From positions 1 through 64,000 of the forward strand of contig NZ_LSIJ01000028.1 in the NCBI RefSeq assembly GCF_001556185.1: 64,000 bases of DNA, written 5' to 3'. The notes beneath the pieces were generated by a model. It did not search any database. It saw only the letters and a list, made by a program, of their open reading frames with translations, and was not told the DNA's origin. Of the stretch, positions 46,100 through 55,470 are shown in pieces. Made by a program: the position numbers and the translations under genes. Numbering within the stretch: position 1 is the stretch's first letter; every line of letters starts with the position of its first letter. This DNA is from Sphingomonas sp. CCH10-B3. Lineage in GTDB: Bacteria; Pseudomonadota; Alphaproteobacteria; Sphingomonadales; Sphingomonadaceae.

Positions 46100-47473
46100 C
46101 TAGAAGCGCATCTCGTTATAGATCGGCGCGACGCTTTCGCCCCAGCCGCCGTGATAGCGATCGAGCAGCGTCTGCGCTGGCACTTTTCCCGACCGCACGA
46201 TTTCGCGCAGCGGGTCGAGGAAGCCGGTTTCGTCGCTGCCGCCGCCGTCGTGCCGCGCGCGCGCCGCAAGCCCCGCATGGGCGATGTCGAGCACGTCCCC
46301 CGCAATGTCGCGCAAGGTCCCGCCGCCCGGCAGCGGTGCATCGAGCGCCAGCCGGGGGACCGACGACCGCAGCGTCTCGCGCGCGTCCATGTCCCAGCCC
46401 TTGACCAGATCCCACGCGGCATCGAGCGCGCCCTGATCGTACAACAGCCCGACCCACAGCGCTGGCAACGCGCAGATGCGGTTCCACGGCCCGCCGTCGG
46501 CGCCGCGCATTTCGAGGAAGGACTTCAGCCGCACTTCGGGAAAGGCGGTCGAGAGGTGATCGTTCCAGTCGTCGATCGTCGGCAGTTCGCCGGGCAGGAC
46601 CGACAGCTCGCCCTTCAGGAAATCGCGGAAGCTGAGGCCCGCCGCGTCGATATATTGGCCGTCGCGGTAGACGAAATACATCGGCACATCGAGCGCATAG
46701 TCGGCGTAGCGTTCGTAGCCGAAGCCGTCATCGAACACGAACGGCAGCATGCCAGTGCGCGCCGGATCGGTGTCCGACCAGATGTGGCTGCGATAGCTCA
46801 GCATGCCGTTGGGCTTGCCTTCGGTGAAGGGCGAATTGGCGAACAGCGCGGTCGCGAGCGGCTGAAGCGCCAGGCCGACGCGAAATTTCTTCACCATATC
46901 GGCTTCCGAACTATAGTCCAGATTGACCTGAATGGTACACGTCCGCAGCATCATGTCGAGCCCCATGCTGCCGACGCGCGGCATGTGGCGCAGCATGATC
47001 GCATAGCGGCCCTTGGGCATGATCGGCAGTTCGGCGCGGGTCTTGTCGGGCCACATGCCGAGGCCGAGGAAGCCGATGCCGAGCTTTTCACCGACCTTCA
47101 GCACTTGCTCCAGATGCCGTCCGGTTTCCGCACAGGTCTGGTGGAGATTGTCGAGCGGCGCGCCCGACAGTTCGAACTGGCCGGCGGGCTCGAGGCTGAC
47201 CGAGCCGTCGCTTCCGGTGAGGGCGATGACGTTGCCGTTCTCGATCACCGGGGTCCAGCCGAATTCGGTAAGCGCCATCAACAGGTCGTGGATGCCGCCG
47301 GGTTCGTCATAGCTCGGCGCGCGGTGATCGTCGGTCCTGTAGACGAATTTCTCGTGCTCGGTGCCGATCCGCCAGCGATCCTTGGGCTTTTCGCCCTTGG
47401 CGAAGGTCGCGATCAACTGGTCGCGGTGCTCGATGACCGCTGATTTGCTATCCGAAACGGTCTTCGTGCTCAT
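46100..47473 (-). CDS. gshA: Glutamate-cysteine ligase
   Basis: Makes gamma-glutamylcysteine, the first step of glutathione synthesis. 457 aa, of the plant/alphaproteobacterial GCL type. Features: WRIGTEHEKFVYR, GSVSLEPAGQFELSGAPLDN, MLRTCTIQVNLDYSSEADM, FANSPFTEGKPNGMLSYRSH, and KSFLEMRGADGGPWNRICAL. It faces the methyltransferase-like gene tail to tail with 3 bp between stops. It is separated from rsmE by an R1 repeat. Confidence 0.95.
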   Translation of the reverse strand: MSTKTVSDSKSAVIEHRDQLIATFAKGEKPKDRWRIGTEHEKFVYRTDDHRAPSYDEPGGIHDLLMALTEFGWTPVIENGNVIALTGSDGSVSLEPAGQFELSGAPLDNLHQTCAETGRHLEQVLKVGEKLGIGFLGLGMWPDKTRAELPIMPKGRYAIMLRHMPRVGSMGLDMMLRTCTIQVNLDYSSEADMVKKFRVGLALQPLATALFANSPFTEGKPNGMLSYRSHIWSDTDPARTGMLPFVFDDGFGYERYADYALDVPMYFVYRDGQYIDAAGLSFRDFLKGELSVLPGELPTIDDWNDHLSTAFPEVRLKSFLEMRGADGGPWNRICALPALWVGLLYDQGALDAAWDLVKGWDMDARETLRSSVPRLALDAPLPGGGTLRDIAGDVLDIAHAGLAARARHDGGGSDETGFLDPLREIVRSGKVPAQTLLDRYHGGWGESVAPIYNEMRF

Positions 47474-47545
47474 GGCCAGCGCCTTTAGCGGGCGCGACAG
47501 GTCTGCGCTAGAGGCGCCAGTCGCCCGCGGGCGTCAGTCTCCGCA

Positions 47546-47636
47546 CCGTTCGTGCTGAGCTTGTCGAAGCACTGCTCTTCCTTTGCGAGTCGAGGGCAGA
47601 AGAAGGACGGCCCTTCGACAAGCTCAGGGCGAACGG
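47546..47636. repeat. Intergenic palindromic repeat, family R1 copy 4
   Basis: Arms CCGTTCGTGCTGAGCTTGTC and CCTTCGACAAGCTCAGGGCG, inverted around GGGCAGAAGAAGGACGG; 91 bp, the same length as the copy at 39959. It fills the gap between gshA and rsmE, two genes on the same strand. Confidence 0.87.
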
Positions 47637-47661
47637 AACGGAAGCGTCATGCCTGGAATAA

Positions 47662-48408
47662 TTACCCGCGCCAGTCTCCTGCGCTCGCCATCCACAGCGC
47701 GACGGTAGCCGCTGCCGCCGTGTCTGCACGCAGGATGCGCGGGCCGAGGCCGACGCCGACTGCCTGCGGGGTGCTGCGGATCGCGTCGCGCTCGTCGGGC
47801 GTGAAGCCGCCTTCGGGGCCGATCAGGATCGCGGCCGGGCCGGGGCGTGCGGCCATCGCGGCGGCGGCGGGCGCGTCGCCGGTCTCGTCGGCGAAGAACA
47901 GCGCGCGCTCCGCCGGCCAGTCGCGCAGCAGCGCGGCGAGCTTCACCGGTTCGGCAAGTTCGGGCACGGCGGTGCGCCCGCATTGCTCGGCGGCTTCAAC
48001 CATATGGGCGTAAAGCCGCTCGCCATTGAGCCGATCGACGATTGTGCGCGCGGTGACCACCGGCACCAGCCGGGCGACGCCGAGTTCGCAGGCTTTTTCA
48101 GCCACCCAGTCGATCCGCCCCTTCTTCAGCGGCGCCGCGCAGAGCCACAGGTCCGGGACCGTTTCGGTCGCGCGCAATTGCTCGGTGAGCTCGACCGTCA
48201 GTGCCTTGCGACCCGCGTCGCGCACCAGCGCGAGCCATTCGCCGCTCACGCCGTCGAACAGCTTGACCGGATCGCCGGGCTTCAGCCGCATCACTTGCGC
48301 GAGATAATGCGCCTGCGGCCCGTCGATCACGCGCAGCCCCGCAGCCAGCGGCGGCGCGACAAACAGGCGCGGCGTCGATTGCGGGGGCCAGGCAGGCGTG
48401 GCGGGCAT
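47662..48408 (-). CDS. rsmE: 16S rRNA (uracil1498-N3)-methyltransferase RsmE
   Basis: Modifies U1498 of 16S rRNA near the decoding site. The 248-aa protein has an N-terminal PUA-like domain (HYLAQVMRLKPGDPVKLFDG) and a C-terminal SPOUT knot with AAILIGPEGGFTPDERDAIR and LGPRILRADTAAAATVALW. LWLCAAPLKKGRIDWVAEKA is the RsmE central motif. Divergent from dxs across 112 bp. Confidence 0.95.
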   Translation of the reverse strand: MPATPAWPPQSTPRLFVAPPLAAGLRVIDGPQAHYLAQVMRLKPGDPVKLFDGVSGEWLALVRDAGRKALTVELTEQLRATETVPDLWLCAAPLKKGRIDWVAEKACELGVARLVPVVTARTIVDRLNGERLYAHMVEAAEQCGRTAVPELAEPVKLAALLRDWPAERALFFADETGDAPAAAAMAARPGPAAILIGPEGGFTPDERDAIRSTPQAVGVGLGPRILRADTAAAATVALWMASAGDWRG

Positions 48409-48520
48409 GGTGTGGCCCTAGCGCGACAATCCCGCGCCGTCATCTCTCCCCCTAAGTTACTCGGTGTTCACCTTTGGAATTTGATCGGCTAAAGCGGGCG
48501 CTTGAACATAGGAAAAGTGC

Positions 48521-50446
48521 ATGTCGACCGAACCCAAAACGCCGCTGCTCGATCAGGTCCGCTATCCCGCCGACCTGCGCAAGCTGGCCCCCGAGCAGCT
48601 TACCCAATTCGCCGACGAGCTGCGGCAGGAAGTGATTGCGGCGGTTGGCGTTACCGGTGGCCATCTCGGTTCGGGGCTGGGCGTGGTCGAGCTGACGACC
48701 GCGATCCATTATGTCTTCAACACCCCCGATGACCGACTGGTGTGGGACGTTGGCCACCAATGCTATCCGCACAAGATCATCACCGGCCGCCGCGACCGCA
48801 TCCGCACGCTGCGCATGGGCGGCGGGCTGAGCGGCTTCACCAAGCGCAGCGAGAGCGAATACGACCCATTCGGTGCGGCGCACTCTTCGACCTCGATTTC
48901 GGCCGCGCTCGGTTTTGCCGTTGCCAACAAGCTCGCTGACCAGCCGGGCAAGGCGATTGCCGTGATCGGCGACGGCGCGATGTCGGCGGGCATGGCCTAT
49001 GAAGCGATGAACAATGCCGAACAGGCGGGCAACCGGCTGGTCGTCATCCTGAACGACAATGATATGTCGATCGCGCCGCCCGTTGGCGGCCTGTCGGCCT
49101 ATCTGTCGCGCATTGTGTCGAGCCGCGAATTCCTCGGCCTGCGCGATCTGGCGAAGAAGCTTGCCAAGCGGCTGCCGCGGCCGATCGCCGAAGGCCTCAA
49201 GAAGACCGACGAATTCGCGCGCGGCATGGCGATGGGCGGCACGTTGTTCGAAGAACTCGGCTTCTATTATGTCGGGCCGATCGACGGCCATAACCTCGAC
49301 CAGCTGATTCCGGTGCTCGAAAACGTCCGCGATGCCGAGGAAGGCCCGATCCTCGTCCATGTCGTGACCGTAAAGGGCAAGGGCTATGCCCCCGCCGAGG
49401 CGGCAGCCGACAAATATCACGGCGTCCAGAAATTCGACGTCATCACCGGCACGCAGGTGAAGGCACCGCCGGGACCGCCGGCCTACCAGAATGTCTTCGG
49501 CGACGCACTGATCAAGGAAGCCCAGCGCGACCCGACGATCTGTGCGATCACTGCTGCGATGCCGTCGGGCACCGGCGTCGACCGCTTCGCCAAGGCGTTC
49601 CCCGATCGCAGTTTCGACGTGGGCATTGCCGAACAACATGCCGTGACGTTCGCGGCCGGGCTTGCTGCGCAGGGTATGCGGCCGTTCTGCGCGATCTATT
49701 CGACCTTCCTGCAGCGCGCCTATGATCAGGTCGTCCACGATGTCTGCATCCAGAACCTGCCCGTGCGTTTCGCAATCGACCGCGCTGGTCTGGTCGGCGC
49801 CGACGGCTCGACGCACGCCGGATCGTTCGACATCACCTATCTCGCCACGCTGCCCAACATGGTGGTGATGGCCGCCGCCGACGAAGCCGAGCTGGTGCAC
49901 ATGACGCACACCGCGGCGCTGCACGACAGCGGCCCGATTGCGGTGCGTTATCCGCGCGGCAGCGGCACCGGCGTGGCGCTGCCCGAAGTTCCGCAGCGGC
50001 TCGAAATCGGCAAGGGCCGGATCGTCCGCCAGGGCCACAAGGTCGCGATCCTGTCGCTCGGCACACGCCTTGCCGAGGCGCTGAAGGCCGCCGACGCGCT
50101 CGATGCCAAGGGGCTGTCGACGACGGTCGCCGACTTGCGCTTCGCCAAGCCGCTCGACGAGGAGCTGATCCGCAAGCTGCTGACGACGCACGAAGTCGCC
50201 GTCACGATCGAGGAAGGCGCGGTCGGCGGGCTCGGTGCGCATGTGCTGACCTTCGCGAGCGACACCGGGCTGATCGATGCGGGCCTGAAGCTGCGCACGC
50301 TGCGGCTGCCGGATCGTTTCCAGGATCAGGACAAGCCCGAAAAGCAATATGCCGAAGCCGGGCTCGACGCCGATGCAATTATCGATTCGGTGCTGAAGGC
50401 GCTGCGCTGGAACGAAGGCGCGGTCGCGGGAGAAGCGCGGGCGTGA
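48521..50446 (+). CDS. dxs: 1-deoxy-D-xylulose-5-phosphate synthase
   Basis: First enzyme of the MEP isoprenoid pathway: pyruvate plus glyceraldehyde-3-P to DXP. The 641-aa protein has the ThDP motif [17 protein letters not shown]...NDNDMSIA, the catalytic Glu region [17 protein letters not shown], and [11 protein letters not shown]. Length normal. It is the upstream gene of a dxs / DUF2141 / hpnN operon: its TGA stop overlaps the GTG start of DUF2141 (GTGA). This ties precursor supply to hopanoid handling. A modest Shine-Dalgarno, AGGAAA, precedes ATG 48521. Confidence 0.97.
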   Translation: MSTEPKTPLLDQVRYPADLRKLAPEQLTQFADELRQEVIAAVGVTGGHLGSGLGVVELTTAIHYVFNTPDDRLVWDVGHQCYPHKIITGRRDRIRTLRMGGGLSGFTKRSESEYDPFGAAHSSTSISAALGFAVANKLADQPGKAIAVIGDGAMSAGMAYEAMNNAEQAGNRLVVILNDNDMSIAPPVGGLSAYLSRIVSSREFLGLRDLAKKLAKRLPRPIAEGLKKTDEFARGMAMGGTLFEELGFYYVGPIDGHNLDQLIPVLENVRDAEEGPILVHVVTVKGKGYAPAEAAADKYHGVQKFDVITGTQVKAPPGPPAYQNVFGDALIKEAQRDPTICAITAAMPSGTGVDRFAKAFPDRSFDVGIAEQHAVTFAAGLAAQGMRPFCAIYSTFLQRAYDQVVHDVCIQNLPVRFAIDRAGLVGADGSTHAGSFDITYLATLPNMVVMAAADEAELVHMTHTAALHDSGPIAVRYPRGSGTGVALPEVPQRLEIGKGRIVRQGHKVAILSLGTRLAEALKAADALDAKGLSTTVADLRFAKPLDEELIRKLLTTHEVAVTIEEGAVGGLGAHVLTFASDTGLIDAGLKLRTLRLPDRFQDQDKPEKQYAEAGLDADAIIDSVLKALRWNEGAVAGEARA

Positions 50447-50904
50447 ACAAAATCCTATTGCTGGCGGGGGGCGCGGCGTGCCTCGTCGCGCCGGGCGCTC
50501 TTGCGGCTGCGCGTCCGGGTCAGGCTGGCGCGGTGCTGACGATCACCATCACCAACATCCGCGCGACGACGGGCAAGGTGCATGTCGATCTGTGCCGCCA
50601 GACCGAGTTTCTGAAGACCTGCGCGGTTATCGCCGAAACCAAGCCGGTGCGCGGCACGACGGTGATCACGCTGCCCAATGTCCAGCCCGGCGACTATGCC
50701 GTGCAGGCGACCTATGACCAGAATGGCAATGGCAAGGTCGACCGCGGACTGTTCGGCATTCCCAAGGAAGGCGTCGGCTTTTCGAACGATGCGCCGATTC
50801 GGCTCGGTCCGCCGAGCTGGAAGGACGCTGTCTTTAACGTGAGCGGCGACAAGGCGATCACGCTGCGGATGCGCTATTTCAGCGGCGGGGATAACAAGCC
50901 CTGA
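50443..50904 (+). CDS. Exported DUF2141 family protein
   Basis: Predicted 153-aa periplasmic protein. Signal peptide [23 protein letters not shown]; the body is the DUF2141 beta-sandwich ([65 protein letters not shown]). Function unknown. It starts at GTG 50443 overlapping the dxs stop, and its TGA overlaps a candidate CTG start of hpnN, so all three are translationally coupled. Its position between dxs and hpnN suggests a role in envelope isoprenoid or hopanoid handling, but this is inference. Confidence 0.88.
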   Translation: MNKILLLAGGAACLVAPGALAAARPGQAGAVLTITITNIRATTGKVHVDLCRQTEFLKTCAVIAETKPVRGTTVITLPNVQPGDYAVQATYDQNGNGKVDRGLFGIPKEGVGFSNDAPIRLGPPSWKDAVFNVSGDKAITLRMRYFSGGDNKP

Positions 50905-53504
50905 CCGAGGCGGCAGCCACGGCCATCCATCGGATCGTCGCGTTCAGCGCGCGGCGTGCGTGGCTATTGTTGCTTGCGTTGATGCTGGCAACGGTCGGCG
51001 CGGGCTGGTTCGCTGCGAACAATTTCGCGATGACCACCGACACGCAGGCGCTGATTTCGCCCAAGGTCGCGTGGCGCGTGAACGAGGCCGCGGTCAACAA
51101 GGCCTTCCCGCAACAGGCGCTGACCATTTTGGTGATCGTCGACGGCAAGACGCCTGAGCTCGCCGAACTCGCGACGGCGCGGCTCGCCGAACGGCTGGCA
51201 AGCGACAAAGCGCAGTTCCAGAGCGTCAAGCGGCCGGACGGCGGCACATGGCTATCGCAACATGGCTTGCTGTTCGGCTCGGTCGCAGAAGTCCGCTCGA
51301 CCACGCAATCGCTGATCGCCGCGCAGCCGTTGCTCGGGCCGCTTGCTGCCGATCCGTCGCTGCGCGGGATCGCGGGGGCGTTCGGGACGATCCTGACCGG
51401 CGTCGAGAATGGATCGGCCAAGCTTGCCGATGTCGACCGGCCGATGGTGGCGCTCGACGATGCGCTGACGAAAGTCGAAGCGGGCAAGCCGGCCTATTTC
51501 TCGTGGCAGGGGTTGTTCGCCAAGGATGGACCCGCCCCGCCGACGCGGCGGCTGATCCTCGCCAAGCCGGTGCTCGACTTCGCTTCGCTCAAGCCGGGCG
51601 AGAAGGCCGTCGCCGCGATCAACGACGCCGCGCGCGACATGAAGTTCGACCCTGCTCACGGCGTCCGGGTGCAGGTGACCGGCGACGTGCCACTCAATGA
51701 CGAGGAATTTTCGTCGCTTGAGGAGAATATCGGCATCGTCGGGCTGATCATGGCGCTGGCGATGCTGGTGACGCTGTGGTTCGCGACCAAATCGGCCAAG
51801 ATCGTGACGGCGATCGTCGTCACCATTGTCGCGGGGTTGGTGATCGCAACCGCCGTGGGGCTGGCGGCGGTGGGGACGCTCAACCTGATCTCGGTCGCGT
51901 TCATTCCGCTGTTCGTCGGGCTCGGCGTCGATTTCGGCATCCAGATCAGCGTGCGGTTCAACCATGAGCGGGCAGAAGGTGCAGCGACTGCCGAGGCGCT
52001 GGAGAATGCCGCTGCCGCGCTCGGCGCGCCCTTGTCGCTGGCGGCAGGGGCGGTGTTCCTAGGGTTCGGCGCCTTCCTGCCGACGGATTATGTCGGTATT
52101 TCCGAACTCGGCATCATCGCCGGGCTGGGGATGGTGATTGCGCTTGCGCTGTCGGTGACCCTGCTGCCCGCGCTGATCATGCTGCTGAAACCCGGTCGCC
52201 CGACCCGCGAAGTTGGTTTTGCCGAAGCCGCCCCGCTCGACCATTGGCTCGCACGCCACCGCAAGGCCGTGCTCTGGGCGTTCGGTCTGTCGATGGCGGG
52301 GTCGATCGCGCTGCTGCCGCTGGTCGATTTCGACTTCAACCCGCTGCACCTGCGCAATCCGAACGGCCCGGCGATGAAGTCGCTCGCCGACCTGATGCGC
52401 GATCCGCTGCGCACGCCCAACACCATCTATGTGCTCGCGGACAACGCCGATGCCGCGCGGGCGATCGCCGATCGTGCGGGCAAGCTTCCCGAAGTCGCCC
52501 AAGCCGTCGCGGTCGACAGCTATATCCCTGAGCAGCAGGATGAAAAGCTTGCGCTGGTGCAGGATGCGTCGCTGCTGCTCGACCTGACGCTCAATCCGTT
52601 CGATGTCGCGGCACCCCCCAGCGATGCCGAGACCGTCGCCGCGCTGGCCGCGACGCGCGACCAGCTTGCCCGCGTCGCCGCGACGCAGACCGGTCCTGCC
52701 GCCGCACATGCCAAGGCGCTGGCGGCCACGCTTGGACGGCTGGCTGCGGCCAAGCCCGAAGTGCGCGCGCGCGCGAGCGAGGTGCTGGTGACGCCGCTGG
52801 GGGTGATGCTCGATCAGGCGCGCTCGGCGCTACAGGCAAGCACCGTGACACGCGACACGCTGCCCCCCGAAATTGTCGAGGATTGGATTGCCAAGGACGG
52901 GCGCGCGCGGGTGCAAATTTTCCCCAGGGGCGACAGCAACGACAATCGCGTGTTGACGCGCTTCACCGCCGTCGTTGCCAAGATCGCCCCGACCGCAACC
53001 GGCCTGCCGGTCGCGACGCAGGAAGCGGCGCGGACGGTCGCCTGGGCGTTCGTCCAGGCCGGGATCATCGCGCTCGCGCTGGTCAGCCTGCTGCTGTGGA
53101 TCGTGCTGCGCGACCTCCGCGAAGTCGCCTTCACGCTGGCACCCGTCGTGCTGTCGGGCTTCCTGACGCTCGGCAGCTGCGTGCTGATCGGCCAGCCAAT
53201 CAACTTTGCCAACATCATTGCCTTCCCGTTGCTGTTCGGGGTCGGCGTCGCGTTCCACATCTATTTCGTGATGGCGTGGCGCGGCGGTGCGACCGACCTG
53301 CTCCAGTCGAGCCTCGCGCGCGCGGTGTTGTTTTCGGCGCTCGCGACCGGCAGTGCGTTCGGCGCGCTCTGGCTATCCTATCATCCCGGCACGGCGAGCA
53401 TGGGCAAGATCCTGATGATTTCGCTGGCGTGGACGCTCGTCTGCGCGCTGATCTTCGAGCCGGCGCTGCTCGGCCCGCCGCGTCAGATCCGCCAGTCGGA
53501 ATAA
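50901..53504 (+). CDS. hpnN: HpnN, RND-family hopanoid transporter
   Basis: Predicted 867-aa inner-membrane RND/MMPL protein implicated in moving hopanoids to the outer membrane. It has two halves, each a hydrophobic helix, a periplasmic loop and a five-helix bundle (about residues 265-425 and 710-855): GLIMALAMLVTLWFATKSAK, ISVAFIPLFVGLGVDFGIQI and LTLGSCVLIGQPINFANIIA. The first standard-looking start is TTG 50967, which would remove the HRIVAFSARRAWLLL head of TM1; the frame is open back to a stop at 50892. I prefer CTG 50901, which overlaps the DUF2141 TGA. The start codon is the uncertain part. Confidence 0.88.
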   Translation: MTEAAATAIHRIVAFSARRAWLLLLALMLATVGAGWFAANNFAMTTDTQALISPKVAWRVNEAAVNKAFPQQALTILVIVDGKTPELAELATARLAERLASDKAQFQSVKRPDGGTWLSQHGLLFGSVAEVRSTTQSLIAAQPLLGPLAADPSLRGIAGAFGTILTGVENGSAKLADVDRPMVALDDALTKVEAGKPAYFSWQGLFAKDGPAPPTRRLILAKPVLDFASLKPGEKAVAAINDAARDMKFDPAHGVRVQVTGDVPLNDEEFSSLEENIGIVGLIMALAMLVTLWFATKSAKIVTAIVVTIVAGLVIATAVGLAAVGTLNLISVAFIPLFVGLGVDFGIQISVRFNHERAEGAATAEALENAAAALGAPLSLAAGAVFLGFGAFLPTDYVGISELGIIAGLGMVIALALSVTLLPALIMLLKPGRPTREVGFAEAAPLDHWLARHRKAVLWAFGLSMAGSIALLPLVDFDFNPLHLRNPNGPAMKSLADLMRDPLRTPNTIYVLADNADAARAIADRAGKLPEVAQAVAVDSYIPEQQDEKLALVQDASLLLDLTLNPFDVAAPPSDAETVAALAATRDQLARVAATQTGPAAAHAKALAATLGRLAAAKPEVRARASEVLVTPLGVMLDQARSALQASTVTRDTLPPEIVEDWIAKDGRARVQIFPRGDSNDNRVLTRFTAVVAKIAPTATGLPVATQEAARTVAWAFVQAGIIALALVSLLLWIVLRDLREVAFTLAPVVLSGFLTLGSCVLIGQPINFANIIAFPLLFGVGVAFHIYFVMAWRGGATDLLQSSLARAVLFSALATGSAFGALWLSYHPGTASMGKILMISLAWTLVCALIFEPALLGPPRQIRQSE

Positions 53505-54541
53505 GTTACGAACGCCAGCGTCGCACCTTGCGGCGTGGGCGTGGGCGTGGGCGTCGGCGTGGTCGCGGGCACCGGATCTGCGGGCGCGGCATCGCTCGGC
53601 GGCGTCGGCTCCGCAGCGGGCGGCGTGCTATCGCCGGGCTTGGCTTCGGGATCGGCAAGCGGGTCGGCCAGCGGATCGTCGAGCGGGGACGCCGTTGCCT
53701 CGCCGCGGACCTCGGCAACCTCCAGCGCGCGATTCTGCAGATAAACCGAACGCAGCGTCGCATAGGGATCAGCGGCACCGTCCAGCAAGGCCTTCAACTG
53801 CGCATCCGATTCGACGCGCAGGTCGAGCCCGCCGAACACGCCGCGCGGGACCTGATACTCCAGCCGGTCGAACGGCTTGCCGACGCCCAGCGGCAGGACG
53901 AGGCCATCGCCCTGCGCCCCGACGAAATCGCGCAACGTCGACGGCCCGAAGAACGGCAGGAACACATAAGGTCCCGACTTGACTCCGTAGCGCGCGAGCG
54001 TGTTGCCAAAGCCATTGTCGCGGTGCGGCAGTCCATCGTCCTTGGCAAGATCGAGCAGGCCGCCGATGCCCGCAGTCGAATTGATCAGGAACCGCGCAAA
54101 GGTCTTGATCGCGCGCTTGGGCTTGAGCTGGAGCAGATCGTTCAGGAACACGATCGGCTCGGTCAGGTTCGAAAAGAAATGGCGCAGTCCGCCGCGCACC
54201 GGCTTGGGCACGACGGCCTTGTAGGCGAAGGCAACCGGACGGAACACCGCGCGGTCGAAGCCCCGGTTCAGCCGGAACATCGCCCGGTTGAAGCCTTCCC
54301 ACGGGTCGCCCTTGGCATGGATACGGCGCGCCGGTGGTTCGGCGATCGACAGCGGTGCAGGGCTTTGCTGATCGACCGATGGAGGCGCGGCCGCTGGGGC
54401 AGGTGCGGCGCCCGGGACAGCGGGGGAGGCGGCCTGATCGGCGTTGGCCGGTGGCGTCGCGGCCTGCTGGCCGGGCACGCCGCCCGACGCCAGCATCAAC
54501 GCGATGACAAGCTCGCTCCCGGTACCGGTCAGGCCCCCCAT
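53483..54541 (-). CDS. mlaA: MlaA/VacJ-family protein, atypical N-terminus
   Basis: MlaA is the outer-membrane component of the retrograde phospholipid transport system. This 352-aa homologue has the family core ([57 protein letters not shown] and [14 protein letters not shown]). Unlike standard MlaA it shows no lipobox Cys: the hydrophobic head [14 protein letters not shown] has none. A Pro/Ala-rich linker (about 25-75) and a long Pro/Thr tail (about 290-340) are additions. It starts 5 bp after hpnM, the MlaC-like gene, and its 3' end overlaps hpnN by 22 bp tail to tail. Confidence 0.87.
   Translation of the reverse strand: MGGLTGTGSELVIALMLASGGVPGQQAATPPANADQAASPAVPGAAPAPAAAPPSVDQQSPAPLSIAEPPARRIHAKGDPWEGFNRAMFRLNRGFDRAVFRPVAFAYKAVVPKPVRGGLRHFFSNLTEPIVFLNDLLQLKPKRAIKTFARFLINSTAGIGGLLDLAKDDGLPHRDNGFGNTLARYGVKSGPYVFLPFFGPSTLRDFVGAQGDGLVLPLGVGKPFDRLEYQVPRGVFGGLDLRVESDAQLKALLDGAADPYATLRSVYLQNRALEVAEVRGEATASPLDDPLADPLADPEAKPGDSTPPAAEPTPPSDAAPADPVPATTPTPTPTPTPQGATLAFVTYSDWRI
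53532..53561. repeat. GGCGTG hexanucleotide tandem repeat in the mlaA tail
   Basis: Five tandem units of GGCGTG (the fourth is GGCGTC) on the plus strand encode the Pro-Thr dipeptide run at the C-terminus of the MlaA-like protein. Perfect hexamers of this kind can expand or contract by slippage without changing frame. Confidence 0.85.
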
Positions 54542-54546
54542 GCCGA

Positions 54547-55176
54547 TCAGCGCTTGTCGGCGAGCGCGTTGATATGGCTGACCAGCGCCGACGGCCCGCC
54601 GCGCGCCAGAATCGCTTCGAAATCCGCACGGCGCGTGGTCAGCTGGCTGATCGCGTTCCGGAAATAGACGTCGCTGATCTTCCAGTCGCTGCCGACCTGA
54701 TGCACGCGGTAAGCGATCATCACCGGCGCCTCGCGCGGCGCGGTCAGCGTGGTGCGGACCAGCCGGTCACCGCCGCGCGCGTCGACCTTGGGGTCGATCA
54801 TGAATGCCTGGCCCGACCAGTCATCGAAATTGCGCGCATATTCGTTGATCGTCAGCTTGCGGAATGCCGCCTGCAGCGCGGCGCGCTCGGCGGGCGAGGC
54901 CTTGACCCACGGCGGGCCGACCGCGAGCCGGGTCATCAGCGGCAGATCGAAGGCACGGTCGATGACAGGCGCGATCTGCGCGGCGCGCCCGGCAAGGCCA
55001 AGCTTCTTGCCGTTCTTCATGATCGCGATCAGCCCGTCGTCGAGCGCCTGCACCGGCGCGCGCGCGGCATCGGGCGCTTGTGCCGGGGCGGCCACCGCGA
55101 TCGTCAGCGCGACGGCGATCGGGGCGACGGCTGCGCCGCGCGCCAGCGACCGGGGCAGGGAAAAGCGGATCATCAT
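54547..55176 (-). CDS. hpnM: HpnM, MlaC/Ttg2D-like periplasmic lipid-binding protein
   Basis: Predicted 209-aa periplasmic protein of the MlaC/toluene-tolerance Ttg2D family, called HpnM when found in hopanoid clusters. Signal peptide (about 1-33, ending AAPAQA). Body: [56 protein letters not shown] and [20 protein letters not shown]. MlaC proteins carry a lipid across the periplasm between the inner-membrane transporter and MlaA. GGAG lies upstream of the ATG pair at 55176/55173. mlaA follows after 5 bp; ispH diverges upstream. The much longer open frame upstream is not coding. Confidence 0.88.
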   Translation of the reverse strand: MMIRFSLPRSLARGAAVAPIAVALTIAVAAPAQAPDAARAPVQALDDGLIAIMKNGKKLGLAGRAAQIAPVIDRAFDLPLMTRLAVGPPWVKASPAERAALQAAFRKLTINEYARNFDDWSGQAFMIDPKVDARGGDRLVRTTLTAPREAPVMIAYRVHQVGSDWKISDVYFRNAISQLTTRRADFEAILARGGPSALVSHINALADKR

Positions 55177-55470
55177 CAAACTCCTGCAGTGATTGGGGCG
55201 ATAAAGAGGTGCGTCATTGGCGTCCACCCCCTGAACCCAAGCTTGCGGAAACCGGCACCAACGCGGCTCTTTTGCGTGCGATGCATGGTGGCTGGTTTGC
55301 GGTGGCGAGTGATCGGGCCGGATTTTGCTTTTTTTCTTGCCGCACTGCACTATTATGGCCGCTGCCTTTTTAAGGCCGGGGCATGGGTCAAGGATGGTCA
55401 CGATGTTGCCCGATTCGTCTCGGAAAGAGCTCGGGCAGCGGCTCTTGGGGGTAGGGAAAGGGACTATTCC
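55177..55470. other. Intergenic region between hpnM and ispH
   Basis: No gene seen in these 294 bases. This is the divergent promoter region for hpnM-mlaA (minus) and ispH-hpnH (plus), and it is visibly richer in A/T than its surroundings: a run of seven T lies near 55329-55335, followed by TATTAT at 55351-55356, and a GCCTTTTTAAGGC dyad at 55364-55376. TATTAT resembles a -10 box, but no -35 match sits at 16-18 bp, so I do not call a promoter. I see no riboswitch structure. Confidence 0.5.
55457..55463 (+). promoter_or_regulatory. Shine-Dalgarno site setting the TTG start of ispH
   Basis: AAAGGGA ends 7 bp before TTG 55471. No ATG or GTG lies in frame nearby upstream, and family alignment from memory puts the N-terminus right at the [13 protein letters not shown] stretch, so this site identifies TTG as the start. 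Confidence 0.7.

Noticed and set aside
55325..55356. Sigma-70-like promoter with TATTAT upstream of ispH
   Set aside because: The candidate -35 hexamers lie 8 or 20 bp away rather than 16-18 bp; no convincing pair.
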